The notes under the pieces: generated by a model
What the model was told of the DNA's origin: nothing
What the model saw: the letters and a program-made list of their open reading frames with translations, nothing else
Database searches by the model: none
Assembly: GCF_032460525.1 (NCBI RefSeq)
Contig: NZ_CP135963.1
Location: forward strand, 3,906,001-3,970,000
Direction of reading: 5' to 3'
Length of the DNA: 64,000 bases
Origin: Geodermatophilus sp. DSM 44513
GTDB taxonomy: Bacteria; Actinomycetota; Actinomycetes; Mycobacteriales; Geodermatophilaceae
Program-made: the position numbers and the translations under genes
Shown: in pieces, positions 1 to 9,297 of the stretch
Layout: each line of letters opens with the position of its first letter
Position numbering within the stretch: the first letter of the stretch is position 1

Positions 1-95
1 CCTGCGAGGCGCCCCGACGAGAGGGGGCCGGAGGCCTCCCCGAGGAGGTGGCGGAGGGGGCTCCATGCCACGGGGGGACGGCTCCTGGCCGCGGT

Positions 96-151
96 GTCGG
101 CCGGTAGGCCGACAGTGTCGCAGCGCTTCGTCGGGGGGCCTCCGGCCCCCC
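96..151 (-). terminator. Two hairpins downstream of gpmA
   Basis: Two perfect hairpins lie just past the gpmA stop. One has 7-bp arms GTCGGCC/GGCCGAC with a GGTA loop (96-113). The other has 8-bp arms GGGGGGCC/GGCCCCCC with a 3-nt loop (133-151). There is no U-tract, as is usual for this genome. The first 154 bases hold no gene that I can support. Confidence 0.6.
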
Positions 152-154
152 TCC

Positions 155-904
155 TCAGCGCTTGCCCTGGTTCTTGACCGCCTCGATGGCGGCGGCTGCG
201 GCCTCGGGGTCGAGGTACTCCCCGCCGGGGTTGGTCGGGCGCAGGTCGTCGTCCAGGTCGTAGCGCAGCGGGACGCCGGTGGGGATGTTCAGCCCCACGA
301 CCTCGTCCTCCCCCATGCCGTCCAGGTGCTTCACCAGCGCCCGCAGGCTGTTGCCGTGGGCGGCGACGAGCACGGTCCGGCCGGCCCGCAGGTCCGGGAC
401 GACGGCGTCGTACCAGTACGGCAGCATCCGGACGACGACGTCGGCCAGGCACTCCGTCCGCGGGCGCACCTCCGGGGGCAGCACCGCGTAGCGGGCGTCG
501 CCGTCCTGGGAGTACTCGCTGCCCGGGTCGATGGGCGGCGGCGGGGTGCTGTACGACCGCCGCCAGGTGGTGAACTGCTCCTCGCCGTACTCGGCCAGCG
601 TCTGGGCCTTGTCCTTGCCCTGCAGCGCGCCGTAGTGCCGCTCGTTGAGCCGCCAGGAGCGCGACACCGGGATCCACTGCCGGTCCGCGGCGGCCAGCGC
701 CAGCTCCGCGGTGGTGATGGCCCGCTTGAGCACCGAGGTGTGCAGCACGTCGGGCAGCAGCCCGTGCTCGGCGAGCAGCTCGCCACCACGCGCAGCCTCG
801 CCGCGGCCCTTCTCCGACAGCGGCACGTCCACCCAGCCGGTGAACAGGTTGGCCTTGTTCCACTCGCTCTCGCCGTGGCGGAGCAGCACCAGGGTGTGCG
901 TCAC
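155..904 (-). CDS. gpmA: 2,3-bisphosphoglycerate-dependent phosphoglycerate mutase
   Basis: This enzyme interconverts 3- and 2-phosphoglycerate in glycolysis and gluconeogenesis in the cytoplasm. The 249-residue protein has the expected full length. The phosphohistidine motif [10 protein letters not shown] is at residues 7-16, the family signature [16 protein letters not shown] is near residue 85, and the second histidine motif [15 protein letters not shown] is near residue 180. The GTG start lies 6 nt after a NANNNT -10-like box (CAGGAT), so a leaderless transcript is possible. The gene is last in a minus-strand run with mshA and the YbjN gene, the arrangement I recall around gpm1 in mycobacteria. 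Confidence 0.96.
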   Translation of the reverse strand: MTHTLVLLRHGESEWNKANLFTGWVDVPLSEKGRGEAARGGELLAEHGLLPDVLHTSVLKRAITTAELALAAADRQWIPVSRSWRLNERHYGALQGKDKAQTLAEYGEEQFTTWRRSYSTPPPPIDPGSEYSQDGDARYAVLPPEVRPRTECLADVVVRMLPYWYDAVVPDLRAGRTVLVAAHGNSLRALVKHLDGMGEDEVVGLNIPTGVPLRYDLDDDLRPTNPGGEYLDPEAAAAAIEAVKNQGKR

Positions 905-953
905 GCCGCCATCCTGCCCGACCCCGGGGCCGACGGGACGGCCTCCCCGGACC

Positions 954-1256
954 TCACGCGGCCAGCAGCGGCCACAGCAGCCAGGCCTCGAACGCCGCCG
1001 GCGGCAGCAGGCCGGTCAGCAGCCACGGGCTGGGCACCGGCCGGTCGACCCCCCAGCGCAGGGCCGCGACGGCGGCCACGCTGCACCCGGCTCCGGCGAG
1101 CAGCCAGAACACGATGTTCCCGACGTCGACGACCAGCAGCTGGGCGACCGTCAGCTGCACCGCGCACAGCAGCAGCGGGTACACCAGCGCGGTCGCGGCG
1201 AGCAGGCCGACGAGGGCCCGGACCTGCCGCTGCTGCTGCCCGGGACGCTCCTGCAC
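954..1256 (-). CDS. Small integral membrane protein, function unknown
   Basis: About 100 residues with three or four hydrophobic segments (near residues 15-35, 40-60 and 75-97) and no motif that I recognise. A TAGCGT -10 box ends exactly 7 nt before the GTG at 1256. I chose that start over the GTG 9 nt upstream, which overlaps the box. The protein therefore begins VQERPGQQ and is probably translated from a leaderless mRNA. It sits between gpmA and an MFS exporter on the same strand. The function is not inferable from sequence. Confidence 0.7.
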   Translation of the reverse strand: MQERPGQQQRQVRALVGLLAATALVYPLLLCAVQLTVAQLLVVDVGNIVFWLLAGAGCSVAAVAALRWGVDRPVPSPWLLTGLLPPAAFEAWLLWPLLAA

Positions 1257-1308
1257 CGCCGCCACGCTAACCGCTGCCGCCGCCGGTCACGCCCACCGGC
1301 GGTGCAGC

Positions 1309-2889
1309 TCAGGTCGGTGGCGTGTCCAGCGGGCGGCGCCGCCCGGGGAGCCAGGTGAACACCACCACCGCCGCCAGCACCGCGGCCGACGCGGTGCCCA
1401 CGGCGGTCAGGTGCATGGCCGAGACGAACGCGTCCGCGGCCCGGTCGGCCAGCGCAGCCGCGGCCACCGCGGACCCGTCCTCCCCGCTGGCGGCCAGCCG
1501 CTCGACGGCACCGAGGGTGGCCACGATCGAGGAGTCGGCCTCACCGCGCGCCGCCGCCGGCAGCACGTCCACCGCGTCGCCCAGCTGGGCGGCGTAGGCC
1601 GCGGACAGCAGCGAGCCGAGGATGGCCACCCCCAGCGCGCCGCCCACCTGCCGGACCGAGTTGTTGACCGCCGCGCCGGCGCCGGCCTTGTGCCGCGGCA
1701 CCACCGACATGATCGACTCCGTCGTCGGCGCCATCACCGCGCCCATGCCGAGGCCCTGCACCGTCAGGATGGCGACCATCAGCCACAGCGGGGAGACCCG
1801 GTCCAGCAGCTGGAAGCCCGCGAACGACGACGCGATGAGCAGGAAACCGCCGCCGACGACGGCCTTTGGCCCGAAGCGCTCGGCCAGCCGAGAGCTCTGC
1901 GGCGCCATCAGCGACATGCCCAGCGCCACCGGGATGAGCGTCGCGCCGCTGGCCAGTGGGCCGTAGCCGAGCACCCCCTGCAGGTAGTAGACGAGGTAGA
2001 ACGTGGCGCCCATGAGCGCGAAGAAGTTCAGCCCGAGCGCGGCCGCGGCGGCGGAGAAGGCGGGGTTCGCGAACAGCGTGACGTCCAGGGCCGGGTGGGC
2101 CGAGCGGCGCTGCAGCCAGACGAACAGCACCAGCAGGCCCGCCCCGCCCAGCAGCGGCACGAGGACCCCGGCCGAGGTCCACCCGGCCCCGGAGCCGCCG
2201 TGGATGATCCCGTAGACCAGCCCGGCCAGCGCCACGATCGACAGCAGCACGCCGGGCACGTCCAGCCGCCCGGGCGAGGGGTCGCGGGACTCGGGGACGA
2301 CCAGCAGCGTCGCGACGATGCCGAGGACGGCCACCGGCACGGTGATGAGGAAGATGGCGCCCCACCAGAAGTGCTCGAGCACCGCGCCGCTGGCCAGTGG
2401 GCCACCGGCGATGGCGATTCCGGCGGTGCCCGCCCACACTCCGATCGCCCGGCCACGCTCCCGCGGCGGGAACACGTTGGTGATGACGGCCAGCGTGGTC
2501 GGCTGCACCGCCGCCCCACCGACCCCCATGACCGCCCGCCAGGCGATCAGCTCACCGGGGCTGTCGCTGAACGCGCCCAGCAGCGAGGCCGCGGTGAACA
2601 CCGACAGTCCGATGAGCAGCACCCGGCGCCGGCCGATGCGGTCGCCGATGACGCCCCAGGAGAACAGCAGCCCGGCGAAGACGAGGATGTAGGCGTCGAT
2701 CGCCCACTGCAGCTGCGCCTGGCTGGCGCCCAGCTCGCGCTGCAGGGTGGGGATGGCCACGTTGAGCGTCGTGTTGCCCATGATCACCACGAGCAGGCAG
2801 ACCGTCATGGTGGCCAGCACCCACCAGCGGCGGGGGTGGCCGGACCGCTCCTCGGCGGCCTCGGGGAGCGACCGTTCGGTCGCCGTCAC
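1309..2889 (-). CDS. MFS drug:H+ antiporter, DHA2 (EmrB/QacA) family
   Basis: A 526-residue transporter with about 14 predicted membrane helices, the DHA2 topology. Helix 1 carries GNTTLNVAIPTL, the first cytoplasmic loop has GDRIGRRRVLLIG (MFS motif A), and helix 5 has a motif-C-like segment (GTAGIAIAGGPLASG). The family expels drugs or cationic toxicants using the proton gradient; this substrate is unknown. The GTG start overlaps the stop of the YbjN gene (GTGA), giving translational coupling. An upstream in-frame extension is only the shadow of that gene. Mycobacteria have a LysE-type exporter at the equivalent place, so the slot may hold interchangeable exporters. Confidence 0.93.
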   Translation of the reverse strand: MTATERSLPEAAEERSGHPRRWWVLATMTVCLLVVIMGNTTLNVAIPTLQRELGASQAQLQWAIDAYILVFAGLLFSWGVIGDRIGRRRVLLIGLSVFTAASLLGAFSDSPGELIAWRAVMGVGGAAVQPTTLAVITNVFPPRERGRAIGVWAGTAGIAIAGGPLASGAVLEHFWWGAIFLITVPVAVLGIVATLLVVPESRDPSPGRLDVPGVLLSIVALAGLVYGIIHGGSGAGWTSAGVLVPLLGGAGLLVLFVWLQRRSAHPALDVTLFANPAFSAAAAALGLNFFALMGATFYLVYYLQGVLGYGPLASGATLIPVALGMSLMAPQSSRLAERFGPKAVVGGGFLLIASSFAGFQLLDRVSPLWLMVAILTVQGLGMGAVMAPTTESIMSVVPRHKAGAGAAVNNSVRQVGGALGVAILGSLLSAAYAAQLGDAVDVLPAAARGEADSSIVATLGAVERLAASGEDGSAVAAAALADRAADAFVSAMHLTAVGTASAAVLAAVVVFTWLPGRRRPLDTPPT

Positions 2890-3449
2890 GCCCCGTCGTC
2901 CGGGTCGCCGGTGCCGCGGGCCCGACGGTCGGCCTCGACGAACCCGGCGAAGGCCGCCAGGTTGCGCAGGGACTCCCCGCGCTTCTCCCGCCACTCCCAC
3001 TCCCGCCGGATCGACGTCCCGAAACCGATCTCCAGCATCGTGTTGAAGTGGTCGTCGGCGTAGCTGAGGACCGCGCCGAGCAGCCGGTCGAGCTCCTCGG
3101 GGGTGACCGCGGCGTGCGGCAGGCGCCCGGTCAGGTAGACGTCCCCGACGCGGTCGATGGAGTAGGCGACGCCGTAGGTGCGCGCGTTGTGCTGCAGGAG
3201 GTAGGTCCACAGCTGCTCGCGGTTCTCGTCGGGCTGCCGGCACACGAAGGCCTCCACCCGCAGGGCGTGCGCGCCGACGACCAGTCCGCAGACGGTCTTG
3301 AGCTTGTTCGTGCCGGGCAGGTCGACCAGCCACCGGCCCGGCGCGGGGTGGTCGTACACCAGCTCGCTGTCCCGCAGGGTCTGCTCGACGACCGCGTCGA
3401 GCTCCTGGACGGTCCGCTCGCGGCCCACGGCGTCCCCCGGTCCGCTCAC
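2886..3449 (-). CDS. YbjN domain protein
   Basis: A 187-residue cytosolic protein of the YbjN/type III secretion chaperone-like fold (tandem alpha/beta sequence, for example [20 protein letters not shown] and [16 protein letters not shown]). Such proteins usually act as folding or stress adaptors; the molecular role is unproven. The GTG at 3449 overlaps the mshA stop (GTGA), which selects this start over one 45 nt upstream. The mshA-ybjN-exporter-gpm order is conserved in actinobacteria, which suggests a shared redox or envelope context. Confidence 0.88.
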   Translation of the reverse strand: MSGPGDAVGRERTVQELDAVVEQTLRDSELVYDHPAPGRWLVDLPGTNKLKTVCGLVVGAHALRVEAFVCRQPDENREQLWTYLLQHNARTYGVAYSIDRVGDVYLTGRLPHAAVTPEELDRLLGAVLSYADDHFNTMLEIGFGTSIRREWEWREKRGESLRNLAAFAGFVEADRRARGTGDPDDGA

Positions 3450-4798
3450 CGGGCCACCTGCGCGGCGGGGGACCGCACCGGACCCAGCCCCCACGCCGGA
3501 CGGCGCAGGGTGCCCAGGGACGGCTCCCGGGATGTCAGGGCCATCTCCTCGGCGGCGGCGGTGTAGGCCGCGACCAGGCTGTCGACGGTGCGCTCCCAGG
3601 AGAAGGCGCCCGCGTGCCGCCGGGCGCCGGCCGACAGCAGCTCGCGGCGGGCCAGCACCGACCGGACGGCGGCGGCGTAGTCGGCCGGGTCGCGGCCGGG
3701 CACCAGCACGCCGGAGACGCCGTCCCGGACGGCGGTGCGCAGCCCGCCGACGGCCGCGGCGACCACCGGTGTCCCGCAGGCCTGGGCCTCCAGGGCCACC
3801 AGGCCGAAGGACTCGTTGTGGCTGGGGACGACGGCGACGTCGGCCGCGCGGTAGTGCTCGGCGAGCAGCTCGGCGTGCACCGGCGGCAGCAGGCGGACCA
3901 GGTCGCTGATGCCCAGCCCGGCGGCCAGCTGCTCCAGCCGGCGGGGGGCCTCCAGGCCGGTGCCGCTGGGGGCGCCGACGACGTGCACCTGCAGCCGGCC
4001 GCGCAGGGTGGGGTCGTCGGCGAGCAGCCGCGCGGCCGCCTCGAGCAGCAGGTCCGGGGCCTTGAGCGGCTGGATGCGGCCGACGAACAACATCACGACG
4101 GCGTCCGCGGCGATGCCCAGCCGGCGGCGGGCCGCCCCCCGGTCGCCGGGGGTGAACCGGTCGAGGTCGACGCCGGGCGGGACGACCAGCGTGCGCCGCG
4201 GGTCGGCGCCGTAGTGCTCGACCAGCTGGCGGGCCTCGTCGACGGTGTTGGCGACCAGCCGGTCGGCCTCGGCGACCACCTGCTCCTCGCCGATCACCCG
4301 GGCCCGCGGCTCGGGCCGGTCACCGGTGGCCAGCGCGGCGTTCTTGACCTTGGCCAGGGTGTGCGCGGTGTGGATGAGCGGCACGCTCCACCGGTCCCGG
4401 GCCAGCCAGCCGACCTGGCCGGACAGCCAGTAGTGGGAGTGCACGACGCCGTAGTGGCCCGGCTCGTGCTGGGCCTCCTCGCGCAGGACGGCGGCGGTGA
4501 AGGCGCACAGCTGGGCGGGCAGCTCCTCCTTGCCCAGCCCCTCGAACGGGCCGGCGCTGACGTGGCGCACCGTCACCCCGGGGCTCATCTCCACCACCGG
4601 AGGCAGGTCGCTGGAGGTGGCCCGGGTGAACACGTCGACGGCGATGCCGCGCTCGGCCAGCCGGCGGGACACCTCGACGACGTAGACGTTCATGCCCCCG
4701 GCGTCACCGGCACCGGGCTGGTCCAGCGGACTGGTGTGCACCGACAGCGTGGCCACCCGCCGGGGCACGGCCGAGCGGGGACGCCGGCGTGCGGCCAC
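3446..4798 (-). CDS. mshA: D-inositol-3-phosphate glycosyltransferase (mycothiol synthesis)
   Basis: MshA transfers GlcNAc from UDP-GlcNAc to 1L-myo-inositol-1-phosphate, the first committed step of mycothiol synthesis. It is a GT4/GT-B enzyme of 450 residues. The N-terminal domain has [21 protein letters not shown] for acceptor and donor binding and HSHYWLSG. The C-terminal domain has [17 protein letters not shown] and the nucleotide-sugar motif [18 protein letters not shown]. The start at 4798 (GTG) has an AGGAGG ribosome site (4805-4810) at 6-nt spacing, which I prefer over the longer GTG start at 4837. It is divergent from an SDR gene and coupled to the YbjN gene. mshD is also in the window at 46.5 kb. 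Confidence 0.95.
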   Translation of the reverse strand: MAARRRPRSAVPRRVATLSVHTSPLDQPGAGDAGGMNVYVVEVSRRLAERGIAVDVFTRATSSDLPPVVEMSPGVTVRHVSAGPFEGLGKEELPAQLCAFTAAVLREEAQHEPGHYGVVHSHYWLSGQVGWLARDRWSVPLIHTAHTLAKVKNAALATGDRPEPRARVIGEEQVVAEADRLVANTVDEARQLVEHYGADPRRTLVVPPGVDLDRFTPGDRGAARRRLGIAADAVVMLFVGRIQPLKAPDLLLEAAARLLADDPTLRGRLQVHVVGAPSGTGLEAPRRLEQLAAGLGISDLVRLLPPVHAELLAEHYRAADVAVVPSHNESFGLVALEAQACGTPVVAAAVGGLRTAVRDGVSGVLVPGRDPADYAAAVRSVLARRELLSAGARRHAGAFSWERTVDSLVAAYTAAAEEMALTSREPSLGTLRRPAWGLGPVRSPAAQVAR

Positions 4799-4879
4799 GC
4801 GACCCCTCCTGCCGTGCTCCTGGGCACCGGCCGGCACCCGCTGGACTCCGCATCCTGCAACAGCGCCAGGATGGGTCCC

Positions 4880-5662
4880 ATGCCCGGCTCAGCACCCCAT
4901 CCTGCCTCCGCCCCCCGGGACCTGCCCGGCGCGGGGCGCACCGCCGTCGTCACCGGCGCCTCCAGCGGCATCGGCGCGGCCACCGCGACCCGCCTGGCCG
5001 CCGAGGGCTTCGACGTCGTCCTCGGCGCGCGCCGCCTGGACCGGCTGACCGAGCTGGCCGCGGCCATCGGCGCCCGCGCGCTGCCGCTGGACGTCACCGA
5101 CCCGGACTCCGTGGCCGCCTTCACCGGCGCCCTGGACCGGGTGGACGTGCTGGTCAACAACGCCGGCGGCGCGTTCGACGCCAGCCCCGTGGCCGAGGCC
5201 GACCTGGACTCCTGGGCGCGCACCTACGAGGTCAACGTGCTGGGCACCGTCCGGATGACCCGGGCGCTGCTGCCGAAGCTGGTCGCCTCGGGCGCCGGCG
5301 ACCTGCTGTTCGTCGGCTCGACCGCGGGGCTGATCAGCTACGAGGGCGGCGCCTCCTACACCGCGGCCAAGCACGGCGTGCACACGCTGGCCGAGACGCT
5401 GCGGCTGGAGCTGTACGACCAGCCGGTGCGGGTGGTGGAGATCGCCCCCGGGATGGTCAAGACCGAGGAGTTCACCCTCAACCGGGTGCGCGACCGGGAC
5501 CGGGCCGAGGCGGTCTACCGCGGCGTGCGCGCTCCGCTGGTCGCCGAGGACGTCGCCGACTGCATCGCCTGGGCGCTGACCCGCCCGCACCACGTCAACG
5601 TCGACCTGCTCGTCGTCCGCCCCCGCGCACAGGCCGCCCAGCACAAGGTGCACCGCGAGTAG
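4880..5662 (+). CDS. Short-chain dehydrogenase/reductase
   Basis: A 260-residue classical SDR. The Rossmann motif TGASSGIG is near residue 27, NNAGG near residue 95, a catalytic Ser in LFVGSTAG and YTAAK as the Tyr-Lys pair. It probably oxidises or reduces a hydroxyl/keto group with NAD(P)H; the substrate is unknown. ATG 4880 lies 7 nt after CAGGAT, a -10-like box, so I chose it over ATG 4871. It is divergent from mshA; an SDR at this place is also what I recall in mycobacteria (Rv0484c). Confidence 0.9.
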   Translation: MPGSAPHPASAPRDLPGAGRTAVVTGASSGIGAATATRLAAEGFDVVLGARRLDRLTELAAAIGARALPLDVTDPDSVAAFTGALDRVDVLVNNAGGAFDASPVAEADLDSWARTYEVNVLGTVRMTRALLPKLVASGAGDLLFVGSTAGLISYEGGASYTAAKHGVHTLAETLRLELYDQPVRVVEIAPGMVKTEEFTLNRVRDRDRAEAVYRGVRAPLVAEDVADCIAWALTRPHHVNVDLLVVRPRAQAAQHKVHRE

Positions 5663-5665
5663 AAG

Positions 5666-5720
5666 GACCCTCCTGCCACCCACCACTCGCTCGCTCGCGG
5701 CGGGCCCCTGCAGGAGGGTC
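5666..5720 (-). repeat. Intergenic palindromic repeat, copy 1
   Basis: Perfect 11-bp arms GACCCTCCTGC (5666-5676) and GCAGGAGGGTC (5710-5720) enclose a GC-rich core. Its reverse complement contains GGGCCCGCCGCGAGC, shared with related elements at 17397-17450 and 19971-20030. It sits just after the SDR stop and may act as a terminator for the SDR and murB, which converge on it. Confidence 0.7.
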
Positions 5721-5778
5721 GGCGTCGGGAGGCCTCCGGCCCCCGCGCCACGGGCCACCCGCGGCGCGGGCCACCGGC

Positions 5779-6786
5779 CTACGGCCGCACCTCGGTCGGT
5801 TCGCGCTCCAGGGTGACGCCGAACCGCTCCTCGACCGCGGCGATGATCTTCCCGCTGTAGGCGAGCAGCTCCTCGGTGGTCGCCCCGGGCTCGGTGGTCA
5901 GGGCCAGGCTGTGCCGGGGCGACGTGCCGACCCGCCCCTCGCGGCGGCCCTTGCCGAACCCGGCCTGCTGCACCAGCCAGGCGGCGCTGAGCTTGACCTG
6001 CCCGTCGCCGGCCGGCCAGCTGGGGCAGCCCTCGACCGCCCGCGCCTCCGGGACGACCGGGTTGGTGAAGAAGGAGCCGGCGCTGCGGCTGGTCGGGTCG
6101 GCGAGGTCCCAGACCATGCCCTTGCCGCGGCGCAGCTCCAGCACCGCGGCCCGGACGTCGGCCAGTGGCGCCCGCTCCCCCAGCTCCACGCCGAGGGTGC
6201 GGGCCAGCTCGGCGTAGCCGACCGGCCGGGACAGCGGGCCGGGCTCCAGCTCGAAGGTCACGGTGAGGACGACGTAGCGGCCCGGCTCGCGCTTGAGGCG
6301 GCTGTCCCGGTAGCCGAACTCGCAGTCCGTGGCGCTGAGCACCCGCTCGGCGGCCTCCGCCCGGTCCCAGACGCGGACGGCGGCGACGGCCTGGCCGACC
6401 TCCTGGCCGTACGCGCCGACGTTCTGCACCGGCGTGGCCCCCGTGGAGCCGGGGATGCCCGACATCGCCTCCACCCCGGACAGCTCCTGCTCGACGGTGT
6501 ACGCGACCAGGTCGTCCCAGGGCTCGCCGGCCTGGACCACCAGCCGGCCGCCGTCGCGCACGACCCCGCGGCTGCGGACGACGACGACGTCCCCGGGCCA
6601 GCCCTCGTCCGGGCAGATCAGGTTGGACCCGCCGCCGAGCAGCAGCAGCGGCCGCGCGGCGGCGTCGGCCTCCCGCACCGCGGCGAGGAGCTCCTCGGCG
6701 TCGTCCACCTCGACCAGCCGGTCGATCGGACCGCCCACACCGAGGGTCGTCAGCTCCGCGAGCCGGGCGTTGCGTCGGACCTGCAC
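5779..6786 (-). CDS. murB: UDP-N-acetylenolpyruvoylglucosamine reductase
   Basis: MurB reduces UDP-GlcNAc-enolpyruvate to UDP-MurNAc with NADPH and FAD in peptidoglycan precursor synthesis. The 335-residue protein shows the FAD-domain signatures TTLGVGGP near residue 12, LGGGSNL near 50 and the SGIPGSTGATPVQNVGAYGQE block near 105. It also has YRDSRLK near 160 and GSFFTNP with the active-site Ser near 245. The GTG start lies 6 nt after a TAGCGT -10 box (6793-6798), indicating a leaderless mRNA. It is divergent from a methyltransferase gene with its own leaderless promoter in the same 34-bp gap. Confidence 0.95.
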   Translation of the reverse strand: MQVRRNARLAELTTLGVGGPIDRLVEVDDAEELLAAVREADAAARPLLLLGGGSNLICPDEGWPGDVVVVRSRGVVRDGGRLVVQAGEPWDDLVAYTVEQELSGVEAMSGIPGSTGATPVQNVGAYGQEVGQAVAAVRVWDRAEAAERVLSATDCEFGYRDSRLKREPGRYVVLTVTFELEPGPLSRPVGYAELARTLGVELGERAPLADVRAAVLELRRGKGMVWDLADPTSRSAGSFFTNPVVPEARAVEGCPSWPAGDGQVKLSAAWLVQQAGFGKGRREGRVGTSPRHSLALTTEPGATTEELLAYSGKIIAAVEERFGVTLEREPTEVRP

Positions 6787-6792
6787 GACCCC

Positions 6793-6812
6793 ACGCTAAC
6801 CGGGACTAGGGT
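6793..6812. promoter_or_regulatory. Back-to-back leaderless promoters for murB and the methyltransferase gene
   Basis: The 34-bp divergent gap holds TAGCGT on the minus strand (6793-6798, 6 nt before murB) and TAGGGT on the plus strand (6807-6812, 8 nt before the GTG at 6821). The two -10 boxes are 8 bp apart, so the two polymerases could not bind simultaneously. Confidence 0.65.
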
Positions 6813-6820
6813 GGGACCCG

Positions 6821-7678
6821 GTGAGCGAGGCAGGCGGCGGGGACCACAAGCGCCGGGCCAGCCTCCCCCGGCGGGCCCACCCGCGGCTGGCCGCCGGCCG
6901 GGCCCGCGCGCTGGGCCTGCCCACCCGCGGCACCACGAACGCCAACCGGCTGCGCCGGGTCGACCGCTGGCTGCTGGCCACCCAGCTGCCCCGGCTGCGC
7001 GACGCCGCCCTTCCGCTCGTCGTCGACCTGGGCTACGGCTCCTCGGCGGTCACCACGCTGGAGCTGGCCGACCGGCTGGGCGCGGAGGTGCACGGCCTGG
7101 AGGTGGTCGGCCTGGAGATCGACCCGGAGCGGGTGGCCGCGGTGGCCGCCGACCGCCGCCCGCCGCGGGTGGACTTCCGGCTCGGCGGCTTCGAGCTGGC
7201 CGGCCTGCGCCCGGTCCTGGTGCGGGCCTTCAACGTGCTGCGCCAGTACGACGAGGAGTCCGCCGCCCGGGCCTGGGAGACGACGTGCGCCGCGCTGGGC
7301 CCCGGCGGGCTCCTCGTGGAGGGCACCTGCGACGAGTGGGGACGGCGCTCGGCGTGGGTGGCCCTGGACGCCGACGGCCCGCTCACCCTGACGCTGTCGG
7401 CGCGGGTGGCCGACCTCGACCGGCCCTCCGACCTCGCCGAGCGGCTGCCCAAGGCGCTGATCCACCACAACGTGCCCGGCCGGCCGGTGCACGGGTTCCT
7501 GCGCGCCTTCGACGCCGCCTGGGCCGGTGCTGCCGGACTGTCCGCGTTCGGCCCCCGCCAGCGCTGGGTGGCCGCGGTGGAGGCCCTCGCCGACCAGGGC
7601 TGGCCGTTCGTCGGGTCCAGCCGCCGGTGGCGGCACGGCGAGGTCACCGTGCGCTGGTCGGCCGTCGCCCCGGTCTGA
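6821..7678 (+). CDS. Class I SAM-dependent methyltransferase-like protein
   Basis: A 285-residue protein with a Rossmann-type SAM-binding core. The glycine motif is VVDLGYGSSAVTT near residue 67, the acidic loop VVGLEIDPERV follows near 95, and RAFNVLRQYDEESAA fits motif IV. The substrate is unknown. The GTG start at 6821 is immediately downstream of TAGGGT, consistent with leaderless expression. Its partner 118 nt downstream is another SAM-fold enzyme, separated by an unusual palindromic element. Confidence 0.75.
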   Translation: MSEAGGGDHKRRASLPRRAHPRLAAGRARALGLPTRGTTNANRLRRVDRWLLATQLPRLRDAALPLVVDLGYGSSAVTTLELADRLGAEVHGLEVVGLEIDPERVAAVAADRRPPRVDFRLGGFELAGLRPVLVRAFNVLRQYDEESAARAWETTCAALGPGGLLVEGTCDEWGRRSAWVALDADGPLTLTLSARVADLDRPSDLAERLPKALIHHNVPGRPVHGFLRAFDAAWAGAAGLSAFGPRQRWVAAVEALADQGWPFVGSSRRWRHGEVTVRWSAVAPV

Positions 7679-7693
7679 TGTCCGTTCCCGCGG

Positions 7694-7751
7694 CGAGATC
7701 GGCGATCTCGTGCGCTCCCGGCCCCGGGACCGTGCGAGATCGGCGATCTCG
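7694..7751. repeat. Symmetric triple palindrome between two SAM-fold genes
   Basis: Two identical 17-bp palindromes, CGAGATC-GGC-GATCTCG, lie at 7694-7710 and 7735-7751. Exactly midway is a third palindrome, TCCCGGCCCCGGGA (7716-7729). The outer centres are 41 bp apart, about four helical turns, so they face the same side of DNA. It may be a cooperative operator for the gene at 7797 or a structured intergenic repeat. Confidence 0.7.
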
Positions 7752-7796
7752 CCGGCCGGGCACGATGGCGCGGGTGCGGTCGACCCCGATGACCCG

Positions 7797-8660
7797 ATGA
7801 GCCGGCGCCGGGTTGCCGCGCCGGTGGTGCCGCCCGGTCCCACCCCCGTCGACGGCGGCACGGCCGAGCTGCTCGGGGACGCCGACCGCGACGGCTCCTG
7901 GGTGCTCCTGGTGGACGGGACGCCGCAGTCCCACGTCGACCTCACCGACCCGACCCACCTGGAGTTCGAGTACGTCCGCCGGATGGGTCACGTGCTCGAC
8001 CTCGCCGCCCCCGAGGGTCGGCCGCTGGACGCCGTCCACCTCGGCGGCGGCGCGCTGACCCTCCCCCGGTACGTCGCGGCGACCCGGCCCGGTTCGCGCC
8101 AGCGGGTGGTCGAGGTCGACGAGCAGCTGACCGGGCTGGTGCGCACCCACCTGCCGCTGCCCCGGGACGCCCGCGTCCGGGTGCGTGCCGCCGACGCCCG
8201 TGCCGGGCTGACCGCGCTGCCGGCCGCCTGCGCCGACGTGGTGGTCGGCGACGTCTTCGCCGGGGCCCGCACGCCGGCGCACCTGACCAGCGTCGAGTAC
8301 GCGAGGGAGGTGCACCGGGTGCTGCGGCCCGGCGGCACGTACGCCGTCAACGTCGCCGACGGCCCGCCGCTGCGCTTCGCCCGCACGCAGGTGGCCACGT
8401 TGCGCGCCGTCTTCGGTGCGGTGTGCCTGCTGGCCGAGCCGGGGGTGCTGCGCGGCCGCCGCTTCGGGAACCTGGTGGCGGTGGCCTCGGACGCCGGGCT
8501 GCCGGTCGCGGACCTGACCCGCCGCTGCGCCGCCGACCCGATGCCGGCGCGGGTGGTGGAGGGCGCCGACCTCGACCGGTTCGCCGGCCGGGTGCCACCG
8601 GTGCACGACGCGGACGCGGTCGCCTCGCCGTTGCCGCCGGAGGGCGTCTTCGGCCGCTGA
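7797..8660 (+). CDS. Spermidine synthase-like (aminopropyltransferase-fold) protein
   Basis: A 287-residue protein of the spermidine synthase-like SAM fold. The core includes HLEFEYVRRMGHVLDL near residue 50, the glycine motif HLGGGALTLPRYVAATRP near 82, the acidic strand RQRVVEVDEQL near 102 and DVVVGDVFAGARTP near 145, where the family often has its D-x-F/Y motif. True polyamine synthases have a GGGEG motif and an Asp proton acceptor; the GGGA form suggests a methyltransferase-like or uncharacterised role. The ATG start at 7797 is the first start after the palindromic element. Confidence 0.78.
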   Translation: MSRRRVAAPVVPPGPTPVDGGTAELLGDADRDGSWVLLVDGTPQSHVDLTDPTHLEFEYVRRMGHVLDLAAPEGRPLDAVHLGGGALTLPRYVAATRPGSRQRVVEVDEQLTGLVRTHLPLPRDARVRVRAADARAGLTALPAACADVVVGDVFAGARTPAHLTSVEYAREVHRVLRPGGTYAVNVADGPPLRFARTQVATLRAVFGAVCLLAEPGVLRGRRFGNLVAVASDAGLPVADLTRRCAADPMPARVVEGADLDRFAGRVPPVHDADAVASPLPPEGVFGR

Positions 8661-8700
8661 AGCCGGACGGCGCCGGGCTGTCGGTCGTAGGGTCGGGCCA

Positions 8701-8903
8701 TGACGTCACCCGCCCGGATGCCCCTGCGCCGCGACTCGCACCACAAGGTGGTGGCGGGCGTCTGCGCCGGGCTGGCCCGGCGCTACGGCCTGTCGCGGCG
8801 CGGACTGCGGCTGGCCTTCGTGGTGTCCTGCATCCTGCCCGGCCCGCAGTTCGTCGCCTACCTGGTGCTATGGGTGGTCATCCCCAGCGACCGGAGGGGC
8901 TGA
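8701..8903 (+). CDS. PspC domain small membrane protein
   Basis: This 67-residue protein is essentially one PspC domain: RDSHHKVVAGVCAGLARRYGL precedes a single membrane segment (LAFVVSCILPGPQFVAYLVLWVVIP). In the phage-shock family such domains sense envelope stress or partner with regulators. Here it stands alone, too short to carry a signalling domain. TAGGGT at 8688-8693 lies exactly 7 nt before the ATG, a clear leaderless promoter. It converges on the DUF2516 gene. Confidence 0.85.
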
Positions 8904-8916
8904 GCGCCCCGGCGGC

Positions 8917-9204
8917 TCACCAGTTGTTGCCGCCCCGGCTGAGCCCGCGGACGGCGGGCCGGACGTCGACCAGGTAGACGATCGAGGCCACGGCCGCGAC
9001 CAGCCAGAACAGACCCAGGGGGCCGGACAGGTAGGCGAAGACCGCGGCCAGCCCGGTGATCGCCGCCCACGCGGGCTTGCTGAGCTTGCTGGCCGCCACG
9101 TAGGCGGTGGCCGGGCGGATCAGCGCGTCGACGAAGGCCCACAGCGCCAGGGCCAGCACGCCGTAGTGGAGCCCGGTGAGGAGCAGACCGTCGAAGAGCG
9201 CCAT
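8917..9204 (-). CDS. DUF2516 family membrane protein
   Basis: A 95-residue protein with three hydrophobic segments, matching the actinobacterial DUF2516 family; function unknown. The start is ATG 9204: TACCGT (9212-9217) ends exactly 7 nt upstream, a leaderless promoter, so the longer upstream ORF is rejected. Together with the two genes at 9348-10552 it reproduces the XRE-hbhA-DUF2516 order that I recall from M. tuberculosis (Rv0474-0476). Confidence 0.82.
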   Translation of the reverse strand: MALFDGLLLTGLHYGVLALALWAFVDALIRPATAYVAASKLSKPAWAAITGLAAVFAYLSGPLGLFWLVAAVASIVYLVDVRPAVRGLSRGGNNW

Positions 9205-9297
9205 GGCCGAGACGGTACTCGGCGGGCGCCTCCCCCGGGCCCGACGCGGGCGGGAGTGCCCCGCACGGGTCGGGCCCTGGGGCGCCCCGGACACGGC

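Noticed and set aside
1114..3063. A 649-codon open frame antisense to the MFS and YbjN genes
   Set aside because: Composition is typical of reverse-strand third-position GC bias, with no motif; the minus-strand genes are clearly real.
5724..5760. GGAGGCCTCC-type palindromes here and near base 30 as specific operators
   Set aside because: Short GC-rich palindromes of this kind are expected by chance at this base composition.
4789..7800. A plus-strand open frame of about 1000 codons across the SDR and antisense to murB
   Set aside because: It is a high-GC shadow frame: Arg/Pro/Gly-rich, no domain, and it overlaps well-supported SDR and murB genes.
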